DNA of 64,000 bases from Flavobacterium rakeshii. GTDB taxonomy: Bacteria; Bacteroidota; Bacteroidia; Flavobacteriales; Flavobacteriaceae. Position numbers and translations under genes: made by a program. This document shows positions 25,239 to 33,595 of the stretch, piece after piece. Each line of letters starts with the position of its first letter. Position 1 is the stretch's first letter. The DNA lies in the NCBI RefSeq assembly GCF_009741375.1, contig NZ_WOWP01000024.1:62001-126000 (forward strand), given 5' to 3'. The notes beneath the pieces are model-generated. The model was not told where the DNA came from. It worked only from the letters and a program-made list of their open reading frames with translations, and made no database searches.

Positions 25239-27437
25239 TTAATTAGCAACTTCACTTATAAACTTAATACGCATAAGTCTTAGTTCTTCGGTATCATAAT
25301 CACCGTCAAACTCCTTAAGTGCATCCTTAATATTATCAGACTCTGATTCCATGTAATATTCATGGATTTCTTCCTGCTGATCCTCGTCCAGTATTTCGTC
25401 AATCCAATACTTAATATTAAGCTTGGTTCCCGAATATACTATCTGCTCCATTTCTTTAAGCAGGGCATCCATATCCAAACCTTTCGCACTGGCAATATCA
25501 CTCAACGGAAGTTTCCTGTCCACATTCTGGATAATATATAACTTAAGTGCAGAGTTAGCCCCTGTAGATTTCACTACAAGATCATCTGGCCTTACAATAT
25601 CATTATCCTCAACATAGCGGGCAATAAGGTCGGCAAATTCTTTACCGTATTTTTTAGCCTTACCTTCACCTACACCATGTACATTACTCAGTTCGGCAAC
25701 ACTAACAGGATACTTTAAAGCCATATCTTCCAGCGATGGATCCTGGAACACCACAAACGGCGGAACTCCCAGTTTTTTGGCTACCTTTTTACGAAGATCT
25801 TTAAGCATATTTACCAAAGCCTCATCAGTAGTACCCCCACCGGATTTTGCTGCTGTTACTGTAGCATCATCACTATCGTCACCGTAGTCATGATCCTCAG
25901 TCATCATGAATGACACAGGGTTAGCAATAAACGCTTCACCTTTTGGCGTAAGCTTAAGCACTCCATACGTCTCAATATCTTTAGACAGATAATCTTCTAC
26001 CAACACTTGCCTAATAAGTGCCATCCAGTGCTTATCATCATACTCCTTACCTTTGCCAAAGAAAGCCTGAGAATCGGTTTTATGAGCCTTTATAAGCGCA
26101 TTAACCTTACCGGTAAGTGTAAATATTATTTCTTTAGACTTATACATCTGCTTGGTATTCTTAACCGTTTCCAATAAAATTACCACCTGATCTTTAGCCT
26201 CTGATTTCTTTTTAGGATTACGAATATTATCATCCATATCGGCACCTTCACCATTCACTTCGTCAAACTCCTCCCCAAAATAATGAAGAAGGAATTTTCG
26301 TCTTGACATTGAAGTTTCGGCATAAGCAACTACTTCCTGCAACAGTGCAAAACCTATTTCCTGCTCTGCCACGGGTTTGCCCGACATGAATTTCTCCAGC
26401 TTCTCTATATCCTTATACGAATAGTAAGCCAAACAATGCCCTTCACCTCCGTCACGACCGGCTCTACCTGTTTCCTGATAGTAACTCTCAAGTGACTTTG
26501 GTATATCATGGTGAATTACAAAACGAACGTCCGGCTTATCGATACCCATACCAAATGCAATGGTTGCCACTACCACATCTACATCTTCCATAAGGAACAT
26601 ATCCTGATGCTTGGCACGTGTTTTAGCATCCAATCCGGCATGGTAAGGCACGGCACTAATACCATTTACCTGCAATACCTGTGCTATTTCCTCCACCTTT
26701 TTACGGCTCAAACAGTAAATAACCCCTGATTTGCCTTTATGTTGCCTTATAAAACGAATAATATCAGACTCAACTGTTTTAGCCTTTGGTCTTACCTCAT
26801 AATAAAGGTTTGGCCTGTTGAATGATGCCTTAAACACATTGGCGTCACTCATGTCAAGGTTTTTCAGTATATCTTCCTGCACCTTAGGTGTAGCTGTTGC
26901 TGTAAGTCCTATAACAGGTACATCGCCCAGCTGCTTTATAATATTCCTTAAATTACGGTATTCAGGCCTGAAGTCATGTCCCCATTCTGATATACAGTGT
27001 GCTTCATCTATCGCTACAAAAGACAGCTTAACACCTCTTAAAAAAGTAACATATTCTTCCTTAGTAAGCGACTCGGGCGCTACATACAAAAGCTTAGTAA
27101 TACCGTTAGTGATATCACTTTTTACCTGGTTCACTTCTGTTTTTGTAAGGGAAGAATTTAAAACGTGCGCTATCCCCTGTTCTGACGAAAGACTCCTTAT
27201 GGCATCCACCTGGTTTTTCATCAGCGCGATTAATGGGGAAACTACAATCGCTGTTCCATCGAGCACCAAAGCAGGCAACTGATAACACAGTGATTTTCCG
27301 CCACCTGTTGGCATTATAACAAATGTATTTTGTCCCGTTATGATACTTTTTACAACATCTTCCTGGAGACCTTTAAATTTGTTAAAACCAAAATATTTTT
27401 TTAACTCTTTGTGTAAGTCAATTTCGGTCGATTTCAT
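25239..27437 (-). CDS. recQ: ATP-dependent DNA helicase RecQ
   Basis: 3'-5' DNA helicase of 732 residues for recombination and replication restart. Walker A is PTGGGKS (to about 49), the DEAH box is at residues 144-147, motif III is GLTATATPKVQ, and motif VI QETGRAGRDG is intact. A winged-helix part and an HRDC domain (about 535-615, LRKKVAKKLGVPPFVVFQD) follow, then a C-terminal extension. The segment SMSRRKFLLHYFGEEFDE aligns with the zinc-binding domain of E. coli RecQ, but the four cysteines are absent. Divergent from kdsD. Confidence 0.95.
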   Translation of the reverse strand: MKSTEIDLHKELKKYFGFNKFKGLQEDVVKSIITGQNTFVIMPTGGGKSLCYQLPALVLDGTAIVVSPLIALMKNQVDAIRSLSSEQGIAHVLNSSLTKTEVNQVKSDITNGITKLLYVAPESLTKEEYVTFLRGVKLSFVAIDEAHCISEWGHDFRPEYRNLRNIIKQLGDVPVIGLTATATPKVQEDILKNLDMSDANVFKASFNRPNLYYEVRPKAKTVESDIIRFIRQHKGKSGVIYCLSRKKVEEIAQVLQVNGISAVPYHAGLDAKTRAKHQDMFLMEDVDVVVATIAFGMGIDKPDVRFVIHHDIPKSLESYYQETGRAGRDGGEGHCLAYYSYKDIEKLEKFMSGKPVAEQEIGFALLQEVVAYAETSMSRRKFLLHYFGEEFDEVNGEGADMDDNIRNPKKKSEAKDQVVILLETVKNTKQMYKSKEIIFTLTGKVNALIKAHKTDSQAFFGKGKEYDDKHWMALIRQVLVEDYLSKDIETYGVLKLTPKGEAFIANPVSFMMTEDHDYGDDSDDATVTAAKSGGGTTDEALVNMLKDLRKKVAKKLGVPPFVVFQDPSLEDMALKYPVSVAELSNVHGVGEGKAKKYGKEFADLIARYVEDNDIVRPDDLVVKSTGANSALKLYIIQNVDRKLPLSDIASAKGLDMDALLKEMEQIVYSGTKLNIKYWIDEILDEDQQEEIHEYYMESESDNIKDALKEFDGDYDTEELRLMRIKFISEVAN

Positions 27438-27459
27438 TATTTATTAATAGTAATTTACA

Positions 27460-27467
27460 TAAATTTG
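27460..27467 (+). promoter_or_regulatory. Putative -7 promoter box of the kdsD-tatC-lptB operon
   Basis: TAAATTTG, exact TAnnTTTG, 58 bases before the start of kdsD in the gap to the divergent recQ. No TTG at the correct -33 distance. Confidence 0.45.
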
Positions 27468-27525
27468 CAGAACATAAAGATACAAAAATCTTTAATACGC
27501 GCAACTTTTTAAACATTTCACAATC

Positions 27526-28491
27526 TTGATAAATACACAGGCAATACTGGATTCAGCCAGAAAAACCATACTTACTGAAAGCGAGAGCATTGCTAACCTT
27601 GTAAACTACCTTGATGAGGACTTTGCAAAGGCTACCGGTATAATTCACCAGAGCAAAGGCCGACTGGTTGTTACCGGAATTGGTAAAAGTGCCATTATAG
27701 CCAGCAAAATTGTTGCAACGCTTAACTCTACCGGAACCCCATCTCTTTTCCTTCATGCAGCCGAGGCTATTCATGGAGATCTAGGAATGGTCCAACCGGG
27801 AGATGTGGTTATTTGTATTTCTAAAAGTGGCAACAGCCCTGAAATCAAAGTACTCGCTCCGTTATTAAAACGCGACGGCAACGTACTTATTGGCATGACT
27901 GCAAATAAAGATTCGTTTTTAGGAAAAGAATCCGATTATGTACTTCATGCGTATGTAGAAAGTGAGGCCTGCCCTAACAACCTGGCACCAACAAACAGTA
28001 CTACAGCACAGCTCGTTTTGGGCGATGCTCTTGCCGTATGTCTTATGGAGCTTAACAATTTTAAAAGTGAAGATTTTGCCAAATACCACCCTGGTGGTGC
28101 GCTTGGCAAAAAACTGTTATTACGTGTAGGTGATATGCTTGACGATACTCACAGACCAGCAGTAACACCAGACAGCAGTATAAAACAGGCAATTTTTGAA
28201 ATATCGGCAAAAAGACTTGGTGTTACAGCCGTGTTAGAAGGTGAAAAAGTTGTAGGTATTATTACCGATGGTGATATAAGAAGAATGCTTAACGACAGGG
28301 ATAACATTGCCGGAGTTGTAGCTAAAGATATAATGACGCACAACCCAAAAACAATAAAGCCAACCGAAATGGCAGCAGATGCTCTTAACACTATGGAAAA
28401 TTTTGCTATCACCCAGCTGGTAGTAGAAGAAAACGGAGAGTACAAAGGCATACTGCATTTACACGATATTTTAAAAGAAGGAATAGTATAA
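27526..28491 (+). CDS. kdsD: Arabinose-5-phosphate isomerase (KpsF/GutQ family)
   Basis: Enzyme of 321 residues that makes arabinose 5-phosphate from ribulose 5-phosphate, the first step to Kdo for LPS. The SIS domain (about 30-180) has VVTGIGKSAIIASKIVATL and CISKSGNSPEI; two CBS domains follow (about 200-321). The start codon is TTG: no ATG lies near the N-terminus, and the sequence INTQAILDSARKTILTESE is the family N-terminus. First gene of an operon with tatC, a CMD-family gene and lptB. Confidence 0.92.
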   Translation: MINTQAILDSARKTILTESESIANLVNYLDEDFAKATGIIHQSKGRLVVTGIGKSAIIASKIVATLNSTGTPSLFLHAAEAIHGDLGMVQPGDVVICISKSGNSPEIKVLAPLLKRDGNVLIGMTANKDSFLGKESDYVLHAYVESEACPNNLAPTNSTTAQLVLGDALAVCLMELNNFKSEDFAKYHPGGALGKKLLLRVGDMLDDTHRPAVTPDSSIKQAIFEISAKRLGVTAVLEGEKVVGIITDGDIRRMLNDRDNIAGVVAKDIMTHNPKTIKPTEMAADALNTMENFAITQLVVEENGEYKGILHLHDILKEGIV

Positions 28492-28495
28492 ATAA

Positions 28496-29326
28496 ATGGC
28501 CAAAGACGCTAAAAAAACAACCACAGGAGAAATGTCTTTCCTTGACCATCTTGAAGAATTAAGATGGTTACTGATTAGAAGTACATTAGCAATATTAATT
28601 TGCGGAGTTATAGCTTTTATCTTCAGTAAATTCATTTTTGACAATATTATATTTGCCCCGGCAAGCGGAGACTTTCTTACTTACCAGTTTTTTTGCGACC
28701 TGGCAAATAAATACGACTTAGACAAAAGCTTTTGCATTACCGAACTGCCTTTTGAAATTCAAAGTAGGCGAATGGACGGTCAGTTCTCAACCGATATCTG
28801 GACATCTATAACAGCCGGTTTTATTTTAGCCTTCCCGGTAATTTTATGGGAATTCTGGAAATTTATACGTCCGGCACTTTATGACAAAGAGCGCAAGTAT
28901 GCTATGGCATTTATATTCTCTGCCTCAATACTGTTTTTCCTTGGTGTCTTTTTCGGATATTTCCTTATCGTACCTTTATCGATTAACTTTTTAGGTAACT
29001 ACAGAATTAGCGAAATTGTTAAAAACGACATCGATCTGGATTCTTATTTAAGCCTTATCAAAACCACCGTTATTTCATGTGGTCTGATTTTTGAGTTACC
29101 TATACTTATATATTTTCTTGCTAAGGTAGGACTGGTTTCCGCCGAGTTTTTAAGAAAATACAGAAAATATGCCTACGTGATTATGCTTATTGTTGCTGCT
29201 GTGGTTACTCCGCCTGATGTTGTAAGTCAGGTTATAGTTACCGTACCACTGGCAATACTATATGAACTGAGTATATTTATTGCTGTAAGAATTGGAAAGA
29301 AAAGTGAGATAACAAAAGCTAATTAG
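28496..29326 (+). CDS. tatC: Sec-independent protein translocase TatC
   Basis: Inner-membrane core of the Tat pathway, which exports folded, twin-arginine proteins. Length 276 residues, six membrane helices. The start contains the conserved MSFLDHLEELRWLLIRS, with Glu in the signal-peptide binding site. Residues 40-110 include a longer first periplasmic loop (ANKYDLDKSFCITELPFEI) of the type seen in Bacteroidota. The FELPILIYFLAKVGLVSAEFL segment matches helices IV-V. It starts 4 bases after kdsD and ends 2 bases before the CMD gene. tatA is not in the window. Confidence 0.96.
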   Translation: MAKDAKKTTTGEMSFLDHLEELRWLLIRSTLAILICGVIAFIFSKFIFDNIIFAPASGDFLTYQFFCDLANKYDLDKSFCITELPFEIQSRRMDGQFSTDIWTSITAGFILAFPVILWEFWKFIRPALYDKERKYAMAFIFSASILFFLGVFFGYFLIVPLSINFLGNYRISEIVKNDIDLDSYLSLIKTTVISCGLIFELPILIYFLAKVGLVSAEFLRKYRKYAYVIMLIVAAVVTPPDVVSQVIVTVPLAILYELSIFIAVRIGKKSEITKAN

Positions 29327-29328
29327 AC

Positions 29329-29685
29329 ATGAGCGATATAGTACAGGAGTTTAACGACTACCGCCAGAAAATGAATGACAAGCTTCTGGCAGATAACAAT
29401 AAAATAATAAAACGTATCTTTAACCTTGACACAAACGCCTACATGGAAGGCGCTCTTAATGTTAAAACAAAAGAATTGCTGGGACTTGTGGCGTCTGCAG
29501 TATTACGTTGCGACGACTGCGTAAAATACCATTTAGAGACCTGCTACAAAGAAGGACTTAACAAAGAAGAGGTTATGGAAGCCCTTAGCATTGCAACCCT
29601 GGTAGGCGGTACAATAGTAGTTCCCCACCTTAGAAGAGCTTACGAGTTTTGGGAAGCGCTTGAAGAAAAGGGACAGGGCGAATAA
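29329..29685 (+). CDS. Carboxymuconolactone-decarboxylase family protein
   Basis: Small helical protein of 118 residues with the CMD/AhpD-like motif: ELLGLVASAVLRCDDCVKYH has a Cys-x2-Cys pair and a nearby His, the redox or proton-relay set of AhpD-like members. The NKEEVMEALSIATLVGGTIV helix follows. Function unknown: an alkylhydroperoxidase-like role is an inference. It sits between tatC and lptB with very short spacers, so it belongs to the same operon. Confidence 0.85.
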   Translation: MSDIVQEFNDYRQKMNDKLLADNNKIIKRIFNLDTNAYMEGALNVKTKELLGLVASAVLRCDDCVKYHLETCYKEGLNKEEVMEALSIATLVGGTIVVPHLRRAYEFWEALEEKGQGE

Positions 29686-29708
29686 TATTAAAAAAAGAAA
29701 TTTAAGAC

Positions 29709-30494
29709 ATGATCTTAAGAGCTGACAACCTAGTCAAAACATATAAAGGCCGAAGCGTTGTAAAAGGTATTTCGGTTGAGGTAAACCAAGGAGAGATTGT
29801 AGGACTATTGGGACCTAACGGTGCCGGAAAAACCACATCTTTCTATATGATTGTTGGACTTGTAAAGCCTAACAGCGGAAAAATATATCTGGACAATATG
29901 GATATTACCGATTATCCTATGTACAAACGTGCTCAAAACGGTATTGGTTATCTTGCTCAGGAGGCTTCGGTTTTCAGAAAGCTTAGTATTGAAGATAACA
30001 TATTGAGTGTATTACAACTTACAAACCTATCTAAACAGGAACAGGAAGCTAAAATGGAAGCCCTTATAGACGAATTCTCACTACAACATATACGTACTAA
30101 CCGAGGTGACCTTTTATCGGGTGGTGAGCGACGTCGTACAGAAATTGCCCGTGCACTGGCAACCGACCCTAAGTTCATCCTTCTTGATGAGCCTTTTGCA
30201 GGTGTTGACCCGGTAGCGGTTGAAGACATTCAGCGTATTGTAGCACAGTTAAAAAATAAAAATATAGGTATTCTTATTACCGACCATAACGTACAGGAAA
30301 CTCTTGCCATTACAGATAAGACTTACCTAATGTTTCAGGGAGACATCCTTAAGGCAGGTGTACCCGAAGATCTTGCCAGTGACGAAATGGTACGTAAAGT
30401 ATATTTGGGACAAAACTTTGAGTTAAGAAAGAAAAAACTGGACTTCCAGCAACAAACAACTCCGTCTACAGTCCCTGATGAAGAAAACTTTTAA
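29709..30494 (+). CDS. lptB: LPS export ABC transporter ATP-binding protein LptB
   Basis: Cytoplasmic ATPase of the LptBFGC complex, which extracts LPS from the inner membrane. Length 261 residues. Walker A GPNGAGKTT, Q-loop YLAQEASVFRKLSIEDN, signature LLSGGERRRTEIARALA, Walker B FILLDEPFAGVDP, H-loop LITDHNV. The EASVFRKL stretch after the Q-loop is characteristic of LptB. A polar extension (about 240-261) follows the core. Last gene of the kdsD operon, followed by a terminator; other lpt genes are outside the window. Confidence 0.95.
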   Translation: MILRADNLVKTYKGRSVVKGISVEVNQGEIVGLLGPNGAGKTTSFYMIVGLVKPNSGKIYLDNMDITDYPMYKRAQNGIGYLAQEASVFRKLSIEDNILSVLQLTNLSKQEQEAKMEALIDEFSLQHIRTNRGDLLSGGERRRTEIARALATDPKFILLDEPFAGVDPVAVEDIQRIVAQLKNKNIGILITDHNVQETLAITDKTYLMFQGDILKAGVPEDLASDEMVRKVYLGQNFELRKKKLDFQQQTTPSTVPDEENF

Positions 30495-30506
30495 TATAAG
30501 TGAATA

Positions 30507-30532
30507 AAAAAACGGCCTTGAGGCCGTTTTTT
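30507..30532. terminator. Intrinsic terminator after lptB
   Basis: Stem AAAAAACGGCC (30507-30517), loop TTGA, stem GGCCGTTTTTT (30522-30532). Confidence 0.95.
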
Positions 30533-30537
30533 GTTTA

Positions 30538-30708
30538 TTATTTCATTAAAAATTCCTTCGGCGCAAAAAGTTTACCTTTATCATACATATTAAGATAAAG
30601 GACTTTTTTTACAGTATCCCCTTTTATTTCAACTTCATAAATATCCAAAAGCCTCATACCCATCATTACATTTTTTGATTCAAAATGAGAGCAGCAGTTA
30701 ATAAAAAA
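30538..30708 (-). pseudogene. C-terminal fragment of a lost gene
   Basis: The minus strand of this 294-base gap carries an open frame without a plausible start. It reads CCSHFESKNVMMGMRLLDIY, then EVEIKGDTVKKVLYLNMYDK and ends GKLFAPKEFLMK-stop, and has clear protein character. A stop codon precedes it at 30709-30711. It appears to be the C-terminal end of a protein whose 5' part is gone. A short gene starting at the internal Met (about 30663) cannot be excluded. Family unassigned. Confidence 0.4.
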
Positions 30709-30788
30709 CTAATTTTGATTTCATAGTATAAATAAATTGGTTGCAGCCAAATATATAGAAAACTATTAATCAATAAGCTAAAAAACAA

Positions 30789-31673
30789 CTACTGTAGTTT
30801 CATTGTATGTAATGCTGTAATATCTCCGTTGTAAATATTTACATCAACATTGCCATCTATTCCTTCAATAGCTGCCTTATCTGTAAACTGCCAAAAATGC
30901 CATTCCTTCCTTATTTCTTCTTCAAAAAAACTATAGTTGGCAATCCATAAAGTATAGCCTACAAATTCTTTTTTTAAAAAATCGGTATAAAAACTCTCCC
31001 CGCTGTAAATAATCGGCTTAACACCATAGTGAGTCTCAACCCTATCCAACCAGCGCTTAAGTCCGGTTTTAAGGCTATCCATACTTTGTTTACTTGGTAT
31101 CTTTTCAATATCAAGCACAGGTGGCAGGTCACCTTTTTTCAGGGAAACTGTTTTTATAAAATTATCGGCTTGTTTTATAGAGTTTTCATTTGGTCTGTAA
31201 TAGTGGTATGCACCGCGAATAAACCCTTTTTTACCCGATTGTTTCCAGTTATCCTTAAACTGTTTATCGGTTTTATTCTTACCGGCAGTAGCCCTAACGA
31301 ATACGAATTTCATGGCAAAATCCTCGTTCCCCTCTTTTACCTTACCCCAGTCAATATCACCCTGATATTCGGACACATCAAAACCAAAAACTTTATCCTT
31401 GTGGCGCGATACTATCTCATAAATTCTGAGGTCGGCAATTTTGCGTTCCTCTTTAGTTAGTTTTTCAATACACTTATTGCTCTTAAAACCTAAATAGTAT
31501 AAAAAACCATGTCTGTACTGATAACCTATTGCCACAACAAAAGACAATAGTAAAACCAAAAAAGAATACTTAAGTATTTTACCGGGTGTAACCTTTCGGT
31601 TATCTTCCCTGTAAACAGCCTTTGCTTTTCTGGAAGCCTTATTATAGTTTTTTTTGTATTGCCTGTTATCCAT
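30789..31673 (-). CDS. Glycoside hydrolase family 25 (lysozyme-like) protein
   Basis: Membrane-anchored muramidase of 294 residues. The N-terminus is basic (KKNYNKASRKAKAVYRED) followed by one membrane span (about 34-52, YSFLLLSFVVAIGY in part), so the enzyme faces the periplasm. The GH25 domain starts at about 97: FGFDVSEYQGDIDWGKV, FVFVRATAGK, GAYHYYRPNE, PPVLDIE and WIANYSFF. The acidic residues in FDVSE and LDIE are the catalytic pair of the family. Its start overlaps the stop of pssA by 8 bases, so the two are co-transcribed. Confidence 0.92.
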   Translation of the reverse strand: MDNRQYKKNYNKASRKAKAVYREDNRKVTPGKILKYSFLVLLLSFVVAIGYQYRHGFLYYLGFKSNKCIEKLTKEERKIADLRIYEIVSRHKDKVFGFDVSEYQGDIDWGKVKEGNEDFAMKFVFVRATAGKNKTDKQFKDNWKQSGKKGFIRGAYHYYRPNENSIKQADNFIKTVSLKKGDLPPVLDIEKIPSKQSMDSLKTGLKRWLDRVETHYGVKPIIYSGESFYTDFLKKEFVGYTLWIANYSFFEEEIRKEWHFWQFTDKAAIEGIDGNVDVNIYNGDITALHTMKLQ

Positions 31674-32415
31674 TAGCCTGTTTAGCAGTCATATTGTTTA
31701 TTACAGAAAGTATTACATAAAACAATATAATTACAGGAATAGCAAAATACTGGAAGAAAGACAATAACAATACCGATACTATTAGAAATATGAATTGTAT
31801 TTTATTGTTTTTCCAGTTAAAGTATTTTACTTTAAGCGAAAACAAAGGAATCTCGGCATTCAACAGGTAAGCACTCAGTAAAGTTATACCTACCAGAATA
31901 AACGGATTACTTAAAAACTCAAACACAACACCCTCACCTCCGGTGTGGTTCAATATTACAGGTAAGCTCATTATAAACAATGCATTTGCAGGTGTAGGCA
32001 AACCAATAAACGAGTCGGTTTGACGTTCATCAATATTAAACTTTGCCAGCCTATAGCAGGAAGCCAGGGTTATAATAAAACCAACATAAGGTAATAAGCC
32101 TAAATAACCATTATCGATAGATAAGTTATAGTCATCAGTTAAATCAGCAATATTTGCCAATAGCTGATACATCGCTACACCCGGCACTACACCACTGGTA
32201 ACCATATCGGCCAAAGAATCTAACTGAAGTCCAAGCTTACCCTGAACTTTTAGTATCCTTGCAAAGAAACCATCCCAAAAATCAAAAAAGATACCCATGC
32301 AAACCCAAAAGAATGCCATTTGCAAATTGGTATTGAATGCATACACAAGAGCTATTAAACCAGAAGCAAGATTTAGTAACGTAATAAAGTTCGGAATGTG
32401 TTTCTTAACAGACAT
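31666..32415 (-). CDS. pssA: CDP-diacylglycerol-serine O-phosphatidyltransferase
   Basis: Inner-membrane enzyme of 249 residues that makes phosphatidylserine, the precursor of phosphatidylethanolamine. It has the CDP-alcohol phosphatidyltransferase motif D-G-x2-A-R-x8-G-x3-D-x3-D (Asp48, Gly49, Ala52, Arg53, Gly62, Asp66, Asp70) and about seven hydrophobic spans. Start MSVKKHIPNFITLLNLASG is the usual N-terminus. A TAACTTTG box lies 17 bases upstream. A GH25 gene follows with an 8-base overlap. Confidence 0.93.
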   Translation of the reverse strand: MSVKKHIPNFITLLNLASGLIALVYAFNTNLQMAFFWVCMGIFFDFWDGFFARILKVQGKLGLQLDSLADMVTSGVVPGVAMYQLLANIADLTDDYNLSIDNGYLGLLPYVGFIITLASCYRLAKFNIDERQTDSFIGLPTPANALFIMSLPVILNHTGGEGVVFEFLSNPFILVGITLLSAYLLNAEIPLFSLKVKYFNWKNNKIQFIFLIVSVLLLSFFQYFAIPVIILFYVILSVINNMTAKQANG

Positions 32416-32432
32416 AGCATTTAATTTTACTG

Positions 32433-32440
32433 CAAAGTTA
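32433..32440 (-). promoter_or_regulatory. Putative -7 promoter box of pssA
   Basis: Reads TAACTTTG on the minus strand, exact TAnnTTTG, 17 bases before the ATG. Confidence 0.5.
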
Positions 32441-32512
32441 ACACAATAAGTTAATAGAAATAGAGTTTAGTAATTGAGATTTTTATTTCATATTTGCACA
32501 AATTTAACAGCG

Positions 32513-33583
32513 TTGAAAAAGAAATTTATATTTCCCATACTGCTTTTTTCCTTTTTAGCTCATGCACAGTCAGTCAGGAAGTACTCTAATGAATTCATGA
32601 ACATTGGGGTAGATGCCGCTGCACTGGGAATGAGTAATGCTGTTACAGCCCATACCGGAGACGTTAACTCGGGCTACTGGAATCCTGCCGGATTACTACA
32701 GGTAAAAGACAAACAACTGGCACTTATGCACGCCAGTTATTTTGCCAATATAGCACAATACGACTATGCCGCTTTTGCCATGCCTATTGACGAAAGGAGC
32801 GCCTTTGGAATATCGGTAATTAGATTTGGTGTGGATGACATTATGAATACCACACAGCTAATAGACAGCGAAGGTAATATAGACTACAACAGGATAAGCC
32901 TTTTCTCGGCTGCCGATTATGGCGTTACCATATCATATGCCCGCTCGCTACCGTTAGACGGCTTTCAGTATGGCATTAACGCAAAAGTTATCAGAAGGAT
33001 AATAGGAGATTTTGCCAACTCATGGGGATTTGGTTTTGACATAGGCATACAATACCAAACTAAAGACAACTGGAAATTCGGTTTAATGTTAAGGGACATA
33101 ACAACCACCTACAACGTTTGGAACATTGATGAAGAGGAGTTCCAAACTATTAGTGATGCTATACCCGGTGAAAATCAGGAATTACCGGAAACTAATGAGA
33201 TTACATTACCAAAAGCTCAACTTGGTTTCTCAAAAAAATTCATAATACGCTACGATTATAGTATATTAGCATCGGCCAATTTAAATATGCAGTTTGCCCA
33301 AACTAATGACCTTGTATCTACAGAGTCAATCAGTTTTGATCCGGCCTTTGGTTTTGAATTTGGTTATATCGACATCGTTTATTTAAGAGGTGGTGTTGGT
33401 AATTTTCAAAACATAAGGGAAATTGACGGTAGCGGTAAATTAAGCTTTCAGCCAAATATAGGACTTGGCTTTAAGTACAAAGGCATAGAAGTTGATTATG
33501 CATTGACCGATATTGGCGACCAGAGTGCAGCATTATATTCAAACATTTTTTCCCTCAAAGTAGATTTAGGGATATTCAGATAA
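32513..33583 (+). CDS. PorV/PorQ-family outer-membrane protein
   Basis: Outer-membrane barrel of the type IX secretion associated PorV/PorQ family. I start it at the TTG at 32513: this gives a signal peptide MKKKFIFPILLFSFLAHAQ, while the longer frame from 32474 adds a non-signal leader and overlaps the likely promoter region. The mature protein (338 residues) has the family start EFMNIGVDAAALGMSNAVTA, NSGYWNPAGLL and a run of barrel strands to the final IFSLKVDLGIFR. FadL-like fold. Its specific role in type IX secretion is inferred from the family only. Confidence 0.82.
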   Translation: MKKKFIFPILLFSFLAHAQSVRKYSNEFMNIGVDAAALGMSNAVTAHTGDVNSGYWNPAGLLQVKDKQLALMHASYFANIAQYDYAAFAMPIDERSAFGISVIRFGVDDIMNTTQLIDSEGNIDYNRISLFSAADYGVTISYARSLPLDGFQYGINAKVIRRIIGDFANSWGFGFDIGIQYQTKDNWKFGLMLRDITTTYNVWNIDEEEFQTISDAIPGENQELPETNEITLPKAQLGFSKKFIIRYDYSILASANLNMQFAQTNDLVSTESISFDPAFGFEFGYIDIVYLRGGVGNFQNIREIDGSGKLSFQPNIGLGFKYKGIEVDYALTDIGDQSAALYSNIFSLKVDLGIFR

Positions 33584-33595
33584 ACAAATCACACC

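Noticed and set aside
32474..32512. ATG-started longer form of the PorV-like protein
   Set aside because: The TTG at 32513 starts a canonical signal peptide; the extension contains no signal-like part and covers the likely promoter (CATATTTG).
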